In this document: positions 11,702 through 22,349 of the stretch, piece by piece | Numbering within the stretch: the stretch's first letter is position 1 | How the letters are laid out: every line of letters starts with the position of its first letter | NCBI GenBank assembly: GCA_904066235.2 | Contig: CAJFCV020000003.1 | Span: 744,001 to 808,000, forward strand | DNA from: Bursaphelenchus xylophilus | Lineage: Eukaryota > Nematoda > Chromadorea > Rhabditida > Aphelenchoididae | DNA length: 64,000 bases | Reading direction: 5' to 3' | Translations under genes and position numbers: made by a program | The notes under the pieces: generated by a model | What the model was told of the DNA's origin: nothing | Databases searched by the model: none | The model's input: the letters and a program-made list of their open reading frames with translations, nothing else

Positions 11702-12211
11702 TATGCCTATATGTATTTCATTTTTTTCTGCGACATCGATAAGGTGTGTCATCCGGAGGAGAAACAAGGCACGTCAAAAGAGGAGTCCGGTGACTGGAAT
11801 AGACCCTTGGCTATCGGTTTTTTACACTTCGCCTTGATTTCGCAGAGAAGACAGAGAAAGGAAGCGCAAAACTAACTCTCTCGCCCCAAAAATTCCCCAT
11901 TTCTTCCCCGACAAAGAGTTTTTTGTGTCTTTTTTTGGCGAATTGACAATCCATTCACCGTTTTAGCTTATCTGAGTTTGGCGTGCAAGGTCCTTGATTG
12001 GTTTGTCAAATGTGGCTAATGGAAAAGCGCATGCCGACTTCAGCTTTGAAGCTGGGCCCGGCCATGATTCGGTGCACCTGACGAATTGTGCACCCGGCTG
12101 AACAGCGCACCAGGGTGAATCGTGCACCTGGGCGAACAGTGCTCCTGACATTTTCTTTTTTGAACAGTGCACCTTGATCAAAGAATCAATGTACCATATA
12201 CGTATTAATAG

Positions 12212-12367
12212 TATCAGCCTGTCGGGAAAATATAAGAATAATGTCGATGCTCCAAGCGCGTCGCTGAAGCGACATAAAATTTGGTTTTGTCGCGACACAA
12301 TTCATTTTCCCCGCGGCGATGCGATTTTCGATGCGACAGACCGCTCACTATTTTTCCGACAAATTAA
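12212..12367 (+). mobile_element. MITE-1A
   Basis: TATCAGCCTGTCGGGAAAAT at one end, a degenerate ACTATTTTTCCGACAAATTA at the other, and the internal GTCGCTGAAGCGAC core. Confidence 0.8.
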
Positions 12368-12890
12368 AAGTTTCGGACAATGATGCGGTATTTTTAAACT
12401 AAAAAATCTGTACCGTGCGCGACGTCGCTGGAGTGATTTCGGCGGCAGCACAGAGCAAAAAGCATCAGGGTGACATCCAAAAAAAACAAGGTGCAAAAAG
12501 CCGAAAATTGCACAGTCCAAAGCGATTTTTTTCTCATAGTGCACGTTTCAAATTCTCTTTTATGCACTACGTATGTATATGCACTATACCCTTCTTTCCG
12601 CTGAAAAAAACTCAACCTTCCTCAACCGTGCTGAAATTGACCATCCCTTTGTGAATCGAAGCCGGATCAAAGATGTCTGACAAGAGCATCGCGGTCTTTC
12701 CAGCATTGCTGACAAATACCAGAGTACAAACGTGCATATGGCACTTTGCTTCGCCGCGACGACGTGGAAAGATTTTTTAATAAGTAACGACAAGACTTGT
12801 TTTAATTCGACGACTGCGATAACGACGGACTTCCGAAAAGTCAAACTTTATCCAATTTGATCTAATCTTTCAATTAAGTCTTGTTTCTCA

Positions 12891-13013
12891 ATGTCTAATT
12901 ATTTTTTAAGATTGTCATTGCCTAAAACGTATATTACTCCGTCATATTCACTTGCTTTGTAGTCGTTTTTTACGACTATTTGCCAAAACTCGTTTTCTAA
13001 CGGTGATGAGCAG
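12891..13013 (+). pseudogene. Relic of DUF229 gene exon 1
   Basis: Begins ATGTCTAAT and reads MSNYFLRLSLPKTYITPSYS, then a stop, then FTTICQNSFSNGDE. This parallels the N terminus of the intact gene at 23739 (MSKNSLTFTLPKTHIS.. CQNALSGDF). Non-coding sequence upstream (~12740-12890) also matches 23590-23738. Later exons are absent. Confidence 0.75.
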
Positions 13014-13059
13014 AAAGGTAGATTTGCACCAAAAAATAGTTACCATCACCTTGCGACAG

Positions 13060-13310
13060 CGGTCGGTTGGACCTTAAGCGAGAACATTTCTTGGACCGCG
13101 TCCCGACTGTTCGGGTCGACGACAGTTCGGGTCAACACATGCTCGATCGGTACGGGCAGGTGAATACCCAAAAAAGGTTGCAGGAAGTGCCTACGAGGCC
13201 TGTCAAAGCCGTTGGATGGTCGGCGCAGCCTCGCCGAAGGCTCGGCTCGGCGGAATTTTGTTTTTGCGCGGTGTCATAAACAAATTCTTGACAGTGCTAG
13301 CCCTTCCGGA
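13060..13310. repeat. Dispersed repeat R6 (GCCGAGCCTTCGGCGAGG type)
   Basis: Inverted phrases such as CTTCGGCGAG/CTCGCCGAAG and TTCGGGTCGACGACAGTTCG. Related stretches occur near 23.5, 35.2-35.4 and 53.75 kb. Confidence 0.5.
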
Positions 13311-13450
13311 ACGACTAGCGCTTTGCGCAGCCTACATCATCCAGTAACCGTTTTTTTTAGCGCGTAGCCTCTAACCTCACGTCGCGCGTTCCCATTAAAT
13401 TAATTTCGATACTGCGATTGGAAGTCGTATGTATGAGTTGATTTCAGGCA

Positions 13451-16400
13451 ATGCGCGGTGACATCCAAGGACTGCGTTGCATTGCAATTGTTGCAGTGCT
13501 CATCTTCCATTTATGGCCACAGACTCTCAAAAACGGCTACCTTGGCGTTGATATGTGAGTTTAGGTCGTATTAACTTCGCACCGGTTGCACATATACATA
13601 CAACACTATCATAAGCGCTGCTTCAGGTTTTTCGTGATCAGCGGATTCCTAATGCACGCTGTGCTCGAAAAGAAGGACACAAGTCCGCAAACAATGCTCG
13701 ACTTCTACTTCCGACGAATCCGAAGGATTTGGCCCACCTACTACTTTATTTTAACAGTTACAATCCTCGCAGTTCCGTTCTTTTTCGTCGCAACTGATTA
13801 CAAAACGATCCTCAACGAGCTGTTGGGCGCCGCGACTTTTACATCCAATATTTTCAACTTGCCAGATCATGGGTATTTCGCTGCAAACAACAACTTCCCA
13901 TTGTTTTTGCACACCTGGTCGTTGTCTGTGGAAATGCAATTCTACCTCCTGGTGCCGCTCATCTTCTACATCTATCGATGGTGCACCAAGTCGCAGACGC
14001 AATGGTTGTTTATTGGGACCCTTACGGCAGCAAGTCTGTTGCATCAATTAGTGAACATTAATGGTACGTTTATCAACCATTTGCTACGACAGTGACGGAC
14101 CTGATGCAGTGGCAGAAAACATGCCATTTTGCATACGGGAAGTACCAAAAAATGTGGCAAAATGCCGCCCTTTCCAATTAAAGACACCCGGTTTTCCCTC
14201 ACAAAAAGGGCAAATAAAGAAGTCCATGCACTTTATGAAAATGCTAATAGCAGCGGCAGAAACTACATTTTAGCTTGAACTTTTTCTAACGCTTGTCGCC
14301 AACGCACAGTGGAACCTTTCCTTGGCGCACCCTGCAAATCTGTGCACGGTGCTGAGCGCGAAAAATGTCAATACATTTTATGAAAACACCGTTAAGATTT
14401 TGCTTTCTTCCTTTATCGAACTTTCAAATCAACTTGAAATTTTATCCTTATTTTTAGACGCAAACAAGTCCCACATGGCCTTCTTTGGCCGAGTTTGGCA
14501 ATTCATGGTCGGATTCATAATATTCACCCACTCTCCGTTAAGTCCACTCAAACCCACGGAGAAATCGGAAAATGATCGCTCAACAGTAAGAAAGTCTATT
14601 AAATACTGCCTTACAATGCTCTTGTTGCTCCAACTCATTTTCTCAACGGCCGGTCATCACTTTACCGACCGCATTCTTTGCACCCTCACGATGGCGGCGG
14701 TTATATATTTTCGTGAAGAGTCTGTGTTGGATCATAAAATGTTGCAGCAGATTGGCGACATCTCATACTCGCTCTATTTGACGCATTGGCCGATTATAAT
14801 ATGCACAAAGTATATTACGTTGAGTTGGACTGAGGGAGCGCCTTTTAGAGGTAAGCGGAACATAGCCAATTCACCGGTATCCGTATTACAATTTATCGTA
14901 ATGCTTTCGACAAAAAAATAAAAATAAGAAAAAGTGGATTGGACTTTCTATCAGTCTGCCGGGAAAATAATGAGTGCAATATCCATGCGCCGATCGCTGA
15001 AATGAAAAGAAGTTAGATTCTGTCGCGACGCAATTCATTTTCTCGGCGGCAATACGATTTCGATGCGACAGGGTGCTCGTTATTCTTCCAACAGTCTGAT
15101 AAATCATTGCGGTCGGTTTTAGTAAGTTCGCAATGGCTTTTGCACCGTGCAAAACAGTCAGGGTGCGAGTGACAGACCAAGAAAGGTTATTGCGCGGTGC
15201 AAAGTGAACCTTTGTTTTCGCACAGTGCATGTCACCGAAATCACTCCAGCGACTTTGCGGACGTCTGTCCGGAAAATAGCGAGCATCGAAAATCGCATTG
15301 TCGCCGAGAAAATGAATCTTGTAGTGGCAAAATAAAATTGCTTTTCACTTTAGCGACGCGATTGGTGCAGAGACATTGCGCTCATTGTTTTCCCGACAGT
15401 TTAAGTTTATGCTTATCTTCGCCGTTCCAGATGGCGTCTTTTGCATTTCCATGGCCCTTCTTTCTGCTTTCGTCATCGAAAGTGTGTTCAAAAAGCTGAC
15501 CGCTTGCATCGACAGTTTCTTCGCCCTCTCAGCCTGCCTGCTGATCATCTTTACCGTTTTTGTTGCTGCCGCATTCAATGTGATGGCACGGATTGAGAAC
15601 CCAACTGAGCCCTTTGCAAAGCAACTCGACTTCGCCAATCAGACTCGTGCATTCTTCCACAGTCCGGCCAAACCAAACATGACTGAGGCGGAGCTGCTGG
15701 CCTTCAATGAGGAGAGCGGCCCCTATTTTAGTCTTGAACTGGGGAAAAAATTCCAAAACGCAAAAGGCAGATTCAGTCTGTCCAACGAGTATTGGGAGGG
15801 AAAATATTATGGGAGTTTCGAGGTGAGAACGGAACTTGGGAAAAGCACCGCCTTCTTTTCAGGGAGATGGCAATAAAAATATCCTAATAATTGGGAACAG
15901 CATCTCTAGAGACGTCTTTTACGGACTGCTCGGCGAATGGAAGGACGTCTACAAACGACTGACTTTATATTTTGTAAACACCGTAGTGCCATTCCAAAAT
16001 GTCCCTGGCAGCGACACGCCCAAGCACGACTTTCTTGGGTTTCTGGACCAATTTGAGCATCCAATCGATATTCTGATCGTGAGAAATACGTAAGAGTTTT
16101 GAATGTGTCCGTCGGAAAAATAGTGAGCGCAATGTAGATGCGCCAATTGCGTCGCTGAAGTGAAAAGCAATTTGATCTCGCCGCGACAAATTCGTTCTCT
16201 CGGCGGCGTTTTTCCATGCGATAGAGTGCTCATTATTTTCCCGACATGCCGATAAACCACATCGCTTCCAGGTACTACACTTTGAAGCCGGACTATATTC
16301 AAGGCCCTATGTACAAGGAAATGCAGAATTTCTATAGCAAACTCGACAAATACGCGGCGGAAGCCGTGATTATGGACTCGGCGGAGATGACAAGCAAGCT

Positions 16401-17036
16401 GGACATGGCAAAGTACAAAAAGATTGTGGCAAGTAAACAAAGCCCGGATGTCTTCAACCTCAGCTACGAAGTAGGAGAAATTTCCTATTAAAAGTCTATC
16501 GGGCAAATAGTGAGCTCATAAATGCTGCGCCGAGTTCAAAATGCACTATGCGAAAGCAAAAAATGTCCATGCACTTTATGAAAATGCTAATAGCAGCGAC
16601 GGACCTAATCCAGTGGAAAAAAACGTACCATTTGCTCCGAAAAATGTAGCAAAATGCCTCCCTCACCAACTAAAAAGCTCCGTTTTGAAGGGCGCTCTTT
16701 CCCTCACAAAAAGAGCAAAAAAAAGTCCATGCACTTTGCGAAAATACTAACAGCAGCGACGGAAACTACAACAAATTTTCCTAAATCATACGTTATTTGC
16801 AGGAGCTCCGGAAATCGAAGCAGATGCTAAATCAAGTGATCTCGTCCGTAAAATGCCAAAAATGTATCCAAGTCGATCTGACAAGAGCATTCTGCGACCA
16901 TCTGGTGGACACTTGTTATGTTGTGAAGCCGAGTGGTTTGCTGTTGTTCCGCAATTTCGTTCACGCAAGTTATCTGGGATGCCTTCACATTGGTCGCCAT
17001 CTCCGAGATGAGCTGCAGCTGCGACGGTTGATATAA
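13451..17036 (+). CDS. OAC/NRF-6-type membrane acyltransferase with SGNH tail, third gene (DxxH Asp replaced)
   Basis: Exons 13451-13554, 13627-14063, 14458-14850, 15431-15822, 15863-16089, 16272-16470, 16803-17036; 661 aa, phases agree. Start MRGDIQGLRCIAIVAVLIFH, then DMFFVISGFLMH, FYFRRIRRIWPTYY, HTWSLSVEMQFYLLVP and GDISYSLYLTHWPII. The luminal part has SGNH block I IIGNSISRDVFYG. At the C terminus the usual D-x-x-H is N-F-V-H (LLFRNFVHASYLG), so the acid of the catalytic dyad appears to be replaced by Asn. ATTTCAG ends three bases before the ATG, suggesting trans-splicing. Compared with copy 2 it lacks one intron: exon 6 here equals exons 6 and 7 there. The acyltransferase half looks functional; SGNH hydrolysis may be lost. 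Confidence 0.9.
14093..14222 (+). mobile_element. MITE-2, left half only
   Basis: In intron 2 of the third acyltransferase. Starts near GACGGACCTGATGCAGTGGC and stops after the first arm. Confidence 0.7.
14949..15099 (+). mobile_element. MITE-1A, full length
   Basis: Intron 3 of the third acyltransferase; TATCAGTCTGCCGGGAAAAT to a degenerate CAACAGTCTGATA. Confidence 0.85.
15120..15260. repeat. Dispersed repeat R2 copy
   Basis: Contains TTGCACCGTGCAAAACAGTC and GTCACCGAAATCACTCCAGC between two MITE-1 copies. Confidence 0.6.
15261..15404 (+). mobile_element. MITE-1A, near full length
   Basis: GTCTGTCCGGAAAATAGCGA to GTTTTCCCGACAGTTTAA, adjacent to the R2 copy and 27 bp before exon 4. Confidence 0.8.
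16104..16254 (+). mobile_element. MITE-1A
   Basis: Fills intron 5 of the third acyltransferase; ends TTATTTTCCCGACATGCCGA about 17 bp before the splice acceptor. Confidence 0.8.
16598..16722 (+). mobile_element. MITE-2, left half only
   Basis: Intron 6 of the third acyltransferase. GACGGACCTAATCCAGTGG then the first hairpin arm. Related to 14093-14222; both are followed by GTCCATGCACTTT. Confidence 0.7.
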
Positions 17037-17800
17037 ATTATTTATGTCAGTTATACATGTACAATTTGCAAATAAAAAATAGGAATTTGATGTTTTTTCG
17101 GCCTCTTTACCTGTCGCAGCCAGGAAAGGGAAGTATTCCAAGCGCAACGCTCAGGTTTTGATGAAGCTTCTCGCGCAGCTTTAGAAAAATTTTTCTGAGC
17201 ACACTTCTAGCTCCTTTAGGGAAACGGCCGAGAACCGAAATACGACATTTTTTTGTGAAATAGGAGAGTCAGGATTACAATGAGGACCTAACGACCACAT
17301 CTCGACCTTGAGACAAAGAGGAAATGGCTCACCAAGGCTGGAGGGGGTATCTGTCGAATACATAAACCCAATTTCGAGCTCTAGGAAAGCGCTAGGGCAA
17401 GATTTTTACCATTTTGGGCAGCTCATCAAAAGCGGATTAACGCGTTGAATCCTCAAATGCAACGAAGCATTCAACGGAAAAAAATGTATTAACCTGTACT
17501 CAGGTATGGGACGTCGATTACAATGATGCGATTGCTAGGCCCCAATGATAAAAGCCTGTATGTATTTGACTTTTTTCTGCGGCCTGAGGTGTGTTGTCCG
17601 GAGGAGAAACAAGGCACGTCAAACTGAGGAATCCGGTAACCGGAATAGACGCTTTGCAATCGGATTTTTACACTTCGTCCTGATCTCTCAATGACTACAG
17701 AGAAAGGCGCGCAAAAGCGTACTCTATCGCCCGAAAGATCCCCCATTTCTTCCACCTGCCGGGAGGCAGCTATTGGCCATGCCCGTTGGATTTTTTACCA
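17037..17800. other. Intergenic, repeats only
   Basis: Repeat R4 near 17140-17215 (GCTCAGGTTTTGATGAAGCT) and R5 at 17570-17760. Nothing else recognised. Confidence 0.5.
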
Positions 17801-17805
17801 GTCTG

Positions 17806-18163
17806 TTGAGAAAGAATAGTGAGCACAATGCTACTGCTCCGAACAAGAAGCTGAATTGAGAAATCAATTTGTTTACAACTCTGGAGATCCTTCGGTGGTA
17901 AAATCGCAGCACAGTTTTTGTCGTTAGTGCCTTGGGGCTGAAGATGTGATGCATAAGAAAGCCGGAGATCACACACAAAGGGCTGAAGTGACTAAAGAAC
18001 TTGCCCACCGGCACTCATTTTTTTGATAAAGTGGGAAGAAGAGATCAGTGACACAACCGACACATCAACTCCCAGAAAGCCGGAAGCGAAATTTTTTGGC
18101 CACAGATGGAATAAAACGACGGAAACGACCACTACACATCTTAGGCCTTGAATGTCCACAGAC
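17806..18163 (-). pseudogene. Inverted 5' fragment of an OAC-type acyltransferase
   Basis: On the minus strand 18163-18060 encodes MSVDIQGLRCVVVVSVVLFH..NFASGFLGVDV, and ~17990-17880 encodes VISGFLMHHIFSPKALTTKT..FYHRRISRV. It stops abruptly at MITE-1 sequence (17806-17875). The exons are closest to those of the gene at 18901, which it faces head to head. CTTTCAG three bases before the ATG is also retained, so the copy carried the presumed trans-splice site. All sequence after the HRRISR region is missing. Confidence 0.88.
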
Positions 18164-18214
18164 ATTTGCTGAAAGACTCTGTTTGCAAATGCACGAGAAC
18201 TTTTGCACAATCAA

Positions 18215-18367
18215 TTATTAGGTTTAGAAGTATGACTTTGTCGTTTTTTGCGGCTCATAATTTAAACCAAAACAAAAAACTTTACACTAAAGCTTAGAAA
18301 TTGTATCTCAACCTGTGAAAACCGCGAAATAAAAAAACGACAAAGTCATACTTCTAGACCTAATAAG
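18215..18367. mobile_element. Palindromic mariner-like MITE
   Basis: Inverted termini ATTAGGTTTAGAAGTATGAC and GTCATACTTCTAGACCTAAT with ~35-bp arms including ACTTTGTCGTTTTTT. It lies between the facing acyltransferase copies. One similar end occurs near 7817-7842. Confidence 0.75.
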
Positions 18368-18479
18368 ATTGCTTCAATTAAACGCAGGACAATGCAGAAA
18401 ACATTTAACTTTGTCGGAGCTGGTTTAAAAAAGTTTTTGGCATTATCAAGATGTAAACTGAACTCGAGATCTTTTTAAA

Positions 18480-18790
18480 ACACGTTTTGGCGCCGCGACA
18501 CTTGCGGGCAACAAATTCGAAGGCAGCTGTGACATTTGTGGCCAGTTTGCGAAATTTTTGCCCAGGCGCGGACACAGAAACATGGCAATTCTGCCGGAAC
18601 TTTTGGAAACCAGCCGGCACTTCTCGCAAGCGTCTCAGCTGGTCGCAAATGGTTGCCTGCAAGTTATTGGAGCCAAGTGCCGGCTCCGGAGCCGTGACAA
18701 TCTCTGTGTGCAACCTGGTTGCCAGAAAAATTGTTGCCCGCAAATATTCTACCCGCAAATTGTTTTCCGTGTCTCGGCGGCAAAACGTGT
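18480..18790. repeat. GGAGCC-type element relic
   Basis: The end CTCCGGAGCCGTGACAATCTC near 18680-18710 matches the terminus of the element at 46821-47244. The rest is rich in TTGCCAG/CTGGCAA-like phrases. Boundaries not clear. Confidence 0.45.
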
Positions 18791-18900
18791 TTGAAAAAGA
18801 TTTAAAGTTAGATGCTTGCTGAATTATCGGGCGTTCGATTACATCAACAAATTCGTTGTGCAGGAATTCTCCTGCATCTGCAAACAAATTCTTTCAGCAA

Positions 18901-21900
18901 ATGTTTGTGGACATCCAAGGCCTAAGATGTGTAGCAGTCGTTGCCGTCGTTTTATTCCACATGTGGCCAAAGAACTTCGCATCCGGCTTTCTGGGAGTTG
19001 ATGTGTAAGTTGAGTCCTCACTGGTCTCCTTCCACCGCGTTATAAACAAAATGAGGGCCACAGGACAACCTTTTTAGCCCCTTTAGCCTTCGTATTTTAG
19101 ATTCTTTGTGATCTCCGGCTTCCTTATGCATCACATCCTCAGCTCCAAGGCACTAACGACACACACTGCTCTGCAATTTTATCACCGAAGGATCTCCAGA
19201 ATTGTCCCGGCCTATCTATTTACAATATTAATGACTGCTCTTGCCACACTCTTCGTGTACACTCCAACGGAGTTCAAAAAGATTCTAACCGAGTTGTTGG
19301 CGGCCTCTACCTTCTCCTCCAACATTTTTGGCCTCACAAAAGTGGACTATTTCAATACCAATGCGCAGTATCGGCCCTTCCTACATACGTGGTCGCTTTC
19401 CGCGGAGCTGCAGTTTTATATCCTAGTTCCACTTCTATTCGCGGCGTATCAGTTGATCAAAAGGGCTAACAGGAACGCGGGAGTTTTGTTTTTGTGTCTT
19501 ATTATGGTGGCCAGTTTTGTGTTCCAGTCAATTCTCGCAAGCGGTAAGTGTTTGTTATTCCACAGTGGGAGAGATATTAGTATTTTTTTTGAATGTCCAA
19601 AAAATATCCCTATGGAAATGTTGATAACAAGCACAGTGGAACTTTCTGTACAACAAATCTCAAGGGCCAAAAAATTTGATAATTATAGGCAGTCTTAGTT
19701 GTAGAGAGGCTCATTTGGCGTCATTCTGCGGAAACTTTTATCAGTCTGTCGGGAAAATGATGTGGATTTATCACATCAAAATCTCTCTTCGCAGTCGTGT
19801 ACCAAATCTCTAGCGGAATGCCATCGCAAGGCGCTTCCGAGACGTTACTTTAATCCACATTATTTTCCCGACAAACTGATGTGTGGAAAATATAACGACA
19901 ATACTTCTTGAAATCGCGCTTTTAGACCCCAACCTTATCCACATGCACGTCCTCTCTCGGATCTGGCAATTTCTCATTGGGTTTGTAGTGAACATTGCCC
20001 GACCTATGACCCCAGATTCCATCAAACATTTGCACACTGATCTGAAACCAACCCCCACAAGGGGAAGCAAGTATTGTCTCAATCGCAAAAATCTCCTGGC
20101 CTTGTTCCTGGCCATGCAGTTGTTAACAAAAATGACGTCATTATTATGGCTGGACCGTCTTATTTGCACACTCACTACAGGCCTTTTTATCTTCTTGAAA
20201 GGGAGCTGCATTTTTGAATGCTCTCCAATGGTATTCATCGGCGACATTTCCTACTCAATATATTTGCTGCATTGGCCAATGATTACGATTTATAAGTTGG
20301 TTTATGTGAAGTTGGCCGAAACTCCGACAGTTTCAGGTAATTCAACGATTTATTCCGTTCTGTGGGGTTTCCCTCCGCGATTCTTTAATCATACGCGTTA
20401 GCTTTCAGATGGCTTCATGCTCATTCAAGTATGCATATTTCTCAGCGTGTTCTTCGAGGATTTCTTCAAAAAGCTTGCATCGCATTGCTCGTCGTTTCGT
20501 CGCTTGGCGACTGCCTGCTTGGCCCTATATTTGGGTCTTGCAATCGCATCAATACTTCTGATTCGCTCTGCACAAACCATTCCAAAGATCAGGGTGGAAA
20601 ACTCTAATGCCGAGAAGATCCTCTTGTCAGCGCTGGAAGTCTTTGAAACCCGTCATAACGTCAACTTGACACGGCAACAAATCTTCGAATTCAATCAGAA
20701 AATTCATGACTTCTCATTGCTGTTCTACAACAAGAACCACTTGTTTAATCGGACGTCAACAAAGCCGTCCAAAATCTACCATCAAATTGAGGTAAGTGCC
20801 GTTCCAGGATTTGCGGTTAGTCGACGTTTGCGGCAGAAATGAGGACGCGTCCTGAAGACGAAGCTTGTTAGCCAAGACTGGGCATAGACCTAACAATAAG
20901 CAACCTAACAAGGGAATATTCTGAAACTCCTCAGGTGTTTGGGAAAAATGACTAGTACAGGTGTATAAAGCAGGTCAAGTTTGGTATAAAGAGCCATTTT
21001 CCAGCTGCGGAATAAGCCCGGCCAACGAGAAAAATTGACCGAAGGTTCCACAAAAATTTCCTCTTTCTCTTCCCTCGGAAAAGATGAGCGGTGTCCAGTG
21101 GTTCGGTTGGCCGAGTGGATAAAGCGTCCGCTCGGTACGGGAAAACAGGAAGGCAAGCCTAAAAAAATAAAAGCAAAACCACGCCAACTTCAGCAAGCAC
21201 CATCAAGCTTAAACAAGCCTGCAGAAAGCCCAATCAAGTCTAAGCAAGAATAAAAGTGTCCAAGTAAACGTTAAGCAAGCCTAGGGGACCCCAGTAAGTC
21301 CAAAGAAGCCTAAACAAGCATCGCCCATTCAACCGTAAGCAAGATTAAGGAACCCCAGCAATCCCAAACAAGCCTAACAATTGTGAGAAAGCCAAACCAA
21401 TGTAGCCGACCTTAAACTCGCTGCCCGCAGGTATTGACCAGGAAAGCTCCAGACAGCCCGCTTTTAGCCGCGTTTAAAGCCTATTAGTAGGAAAAACAAC
21501 ACAAAATTGTGCCATAAATTTCCAAATTCGCTTTTCCAGGGGTCAGGAAATTTGGAGATTGTTCTGATTGGAAACAGTTTGGCCGGCGACCTCTACTTTG
21601 GTATGTGGGCCAAGATGAGGAACCGTTTCAAACGGCTTACCCTGTATTTCTCGGCTGGGATACTGCCCTTTAGGGCTGATGAAGAGGGCGATCATTCCGC
21701 CGACTTTCTCGACTTTCTTTCCAATTTTGACCGACCAATCGACTTGCTGATTGTGAGAAACGCGTAGGTTTATTATTCTTAGCTTATCTACTATATGCAT
21801 ACAGTAAACCCAAATGATCTCTTATACAGACAACCTTGTTTTTCAGCCACAACCGGGTCCGATATGAGCAAAGTTACGTCCAAAATAAAATGACCAAGGA

Positions 21901-22349
21901 CATGAATTTATTCTACAGTAATCTGAACACGCTTGGACCCAAGAACATTGTCCTTGGCATGGCTGAATATGAAAGCTTCTTTCATTATCAGCAATTTCAG
22001 CAGACCTACCTGAAGAACGGCGACTTCAGTGACCTCAATTACTCGTTGAAGGTGGACACTTTAAACTTAAGCCAAAAAACGCGATAATGAAACTAAAACG
22101 GGTTTATTTCAGAAAGCAGAAAAGGACAACATTGCACTGGACAGAGCGATAACTGCTATAAATTGCACCAACTGCCACTTCGTCGACTTCTTCTCTCGAC
22201 TTTGCAATCCATTGAAAGACATTTGCGCGGTCGTCGAGGAATCGGGGATAATCAATTACAAAGACACGCGGCATTCATCGTTATTTGGATCGTTCTATTT
22301 TGCCGAGCAATTACAACATGAATTACAGAGAATGAACTTAATAAAATAA
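18901..22349 (+). CDS. OAC/NRF-6-type membrane acyltransferase with SGNH tail, fourth gene (complete)
   Basis: Exons 18901-19004, 19101-19543, 19926-20336, 20409-20791, 21540-21763, 21847-22051, 22113-22349; 668 aa. Start MFVDIQGLRCVAVVAVVLFH, then DVFFVISGFLMHH, FYHRRISRIVPAY, HTWSLSAELQFYILVP and GDISYSIYLLHWPMI. The SGNH part has LIGNSLAGDLYFG and an intact D-x-x-H (YKDTRHSSLFG). CTTTCAG precedes the ATG by three bases. The donor of exon 6 (AAG|GTGGAC) is weak but is the only GT that keeps the frame. Introns hold a subfamily-B MITE and a tRNA-like repeat. It is the most diverged of the four genes here and the apparent source of the inverted fragment upstream. Confidence 0.9.
19739..19881 (+). 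mobile_element. MITE-1B
   Basis: Starts TATCAGTCTGTCGGGAAAAT, then ATGTGGATTTATC; ends CCACATTATTTTCCCGACAA. It shares the terminus with MITE-1A but has a different interior. Confidence 0.85.
21095..21420 (+). repeat. tRNA-like head followed by AAGCCTAAACAAG-type degenerate repeats
   Basis: GTTGGCCGAGTGGATAAAGC resembles a tRNA A box with D-loop. It is followed by ~250 bp of loosely repeated AAGCCTAAACAAGC wording. In intron 4 of the fourth acyltransferase. Best read as a SINE; no B box seen. Confidence 0.5.

Larger units (their letters stand above)
11702..13450. other. Intergenic: repeats and a DUF229 exon relic
   Basis: Contains the end of the copy 1/copy 2 duplication (homology stops near 12094), GCACCTG-rich degenerate repeats at 12060-12180, a MITE, R2 sequence at 12400-12560, the DUF229 relic at 12891-13013 and repeat R6 at 13060-13310. 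No intact gene found. Confidence 0.5.
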
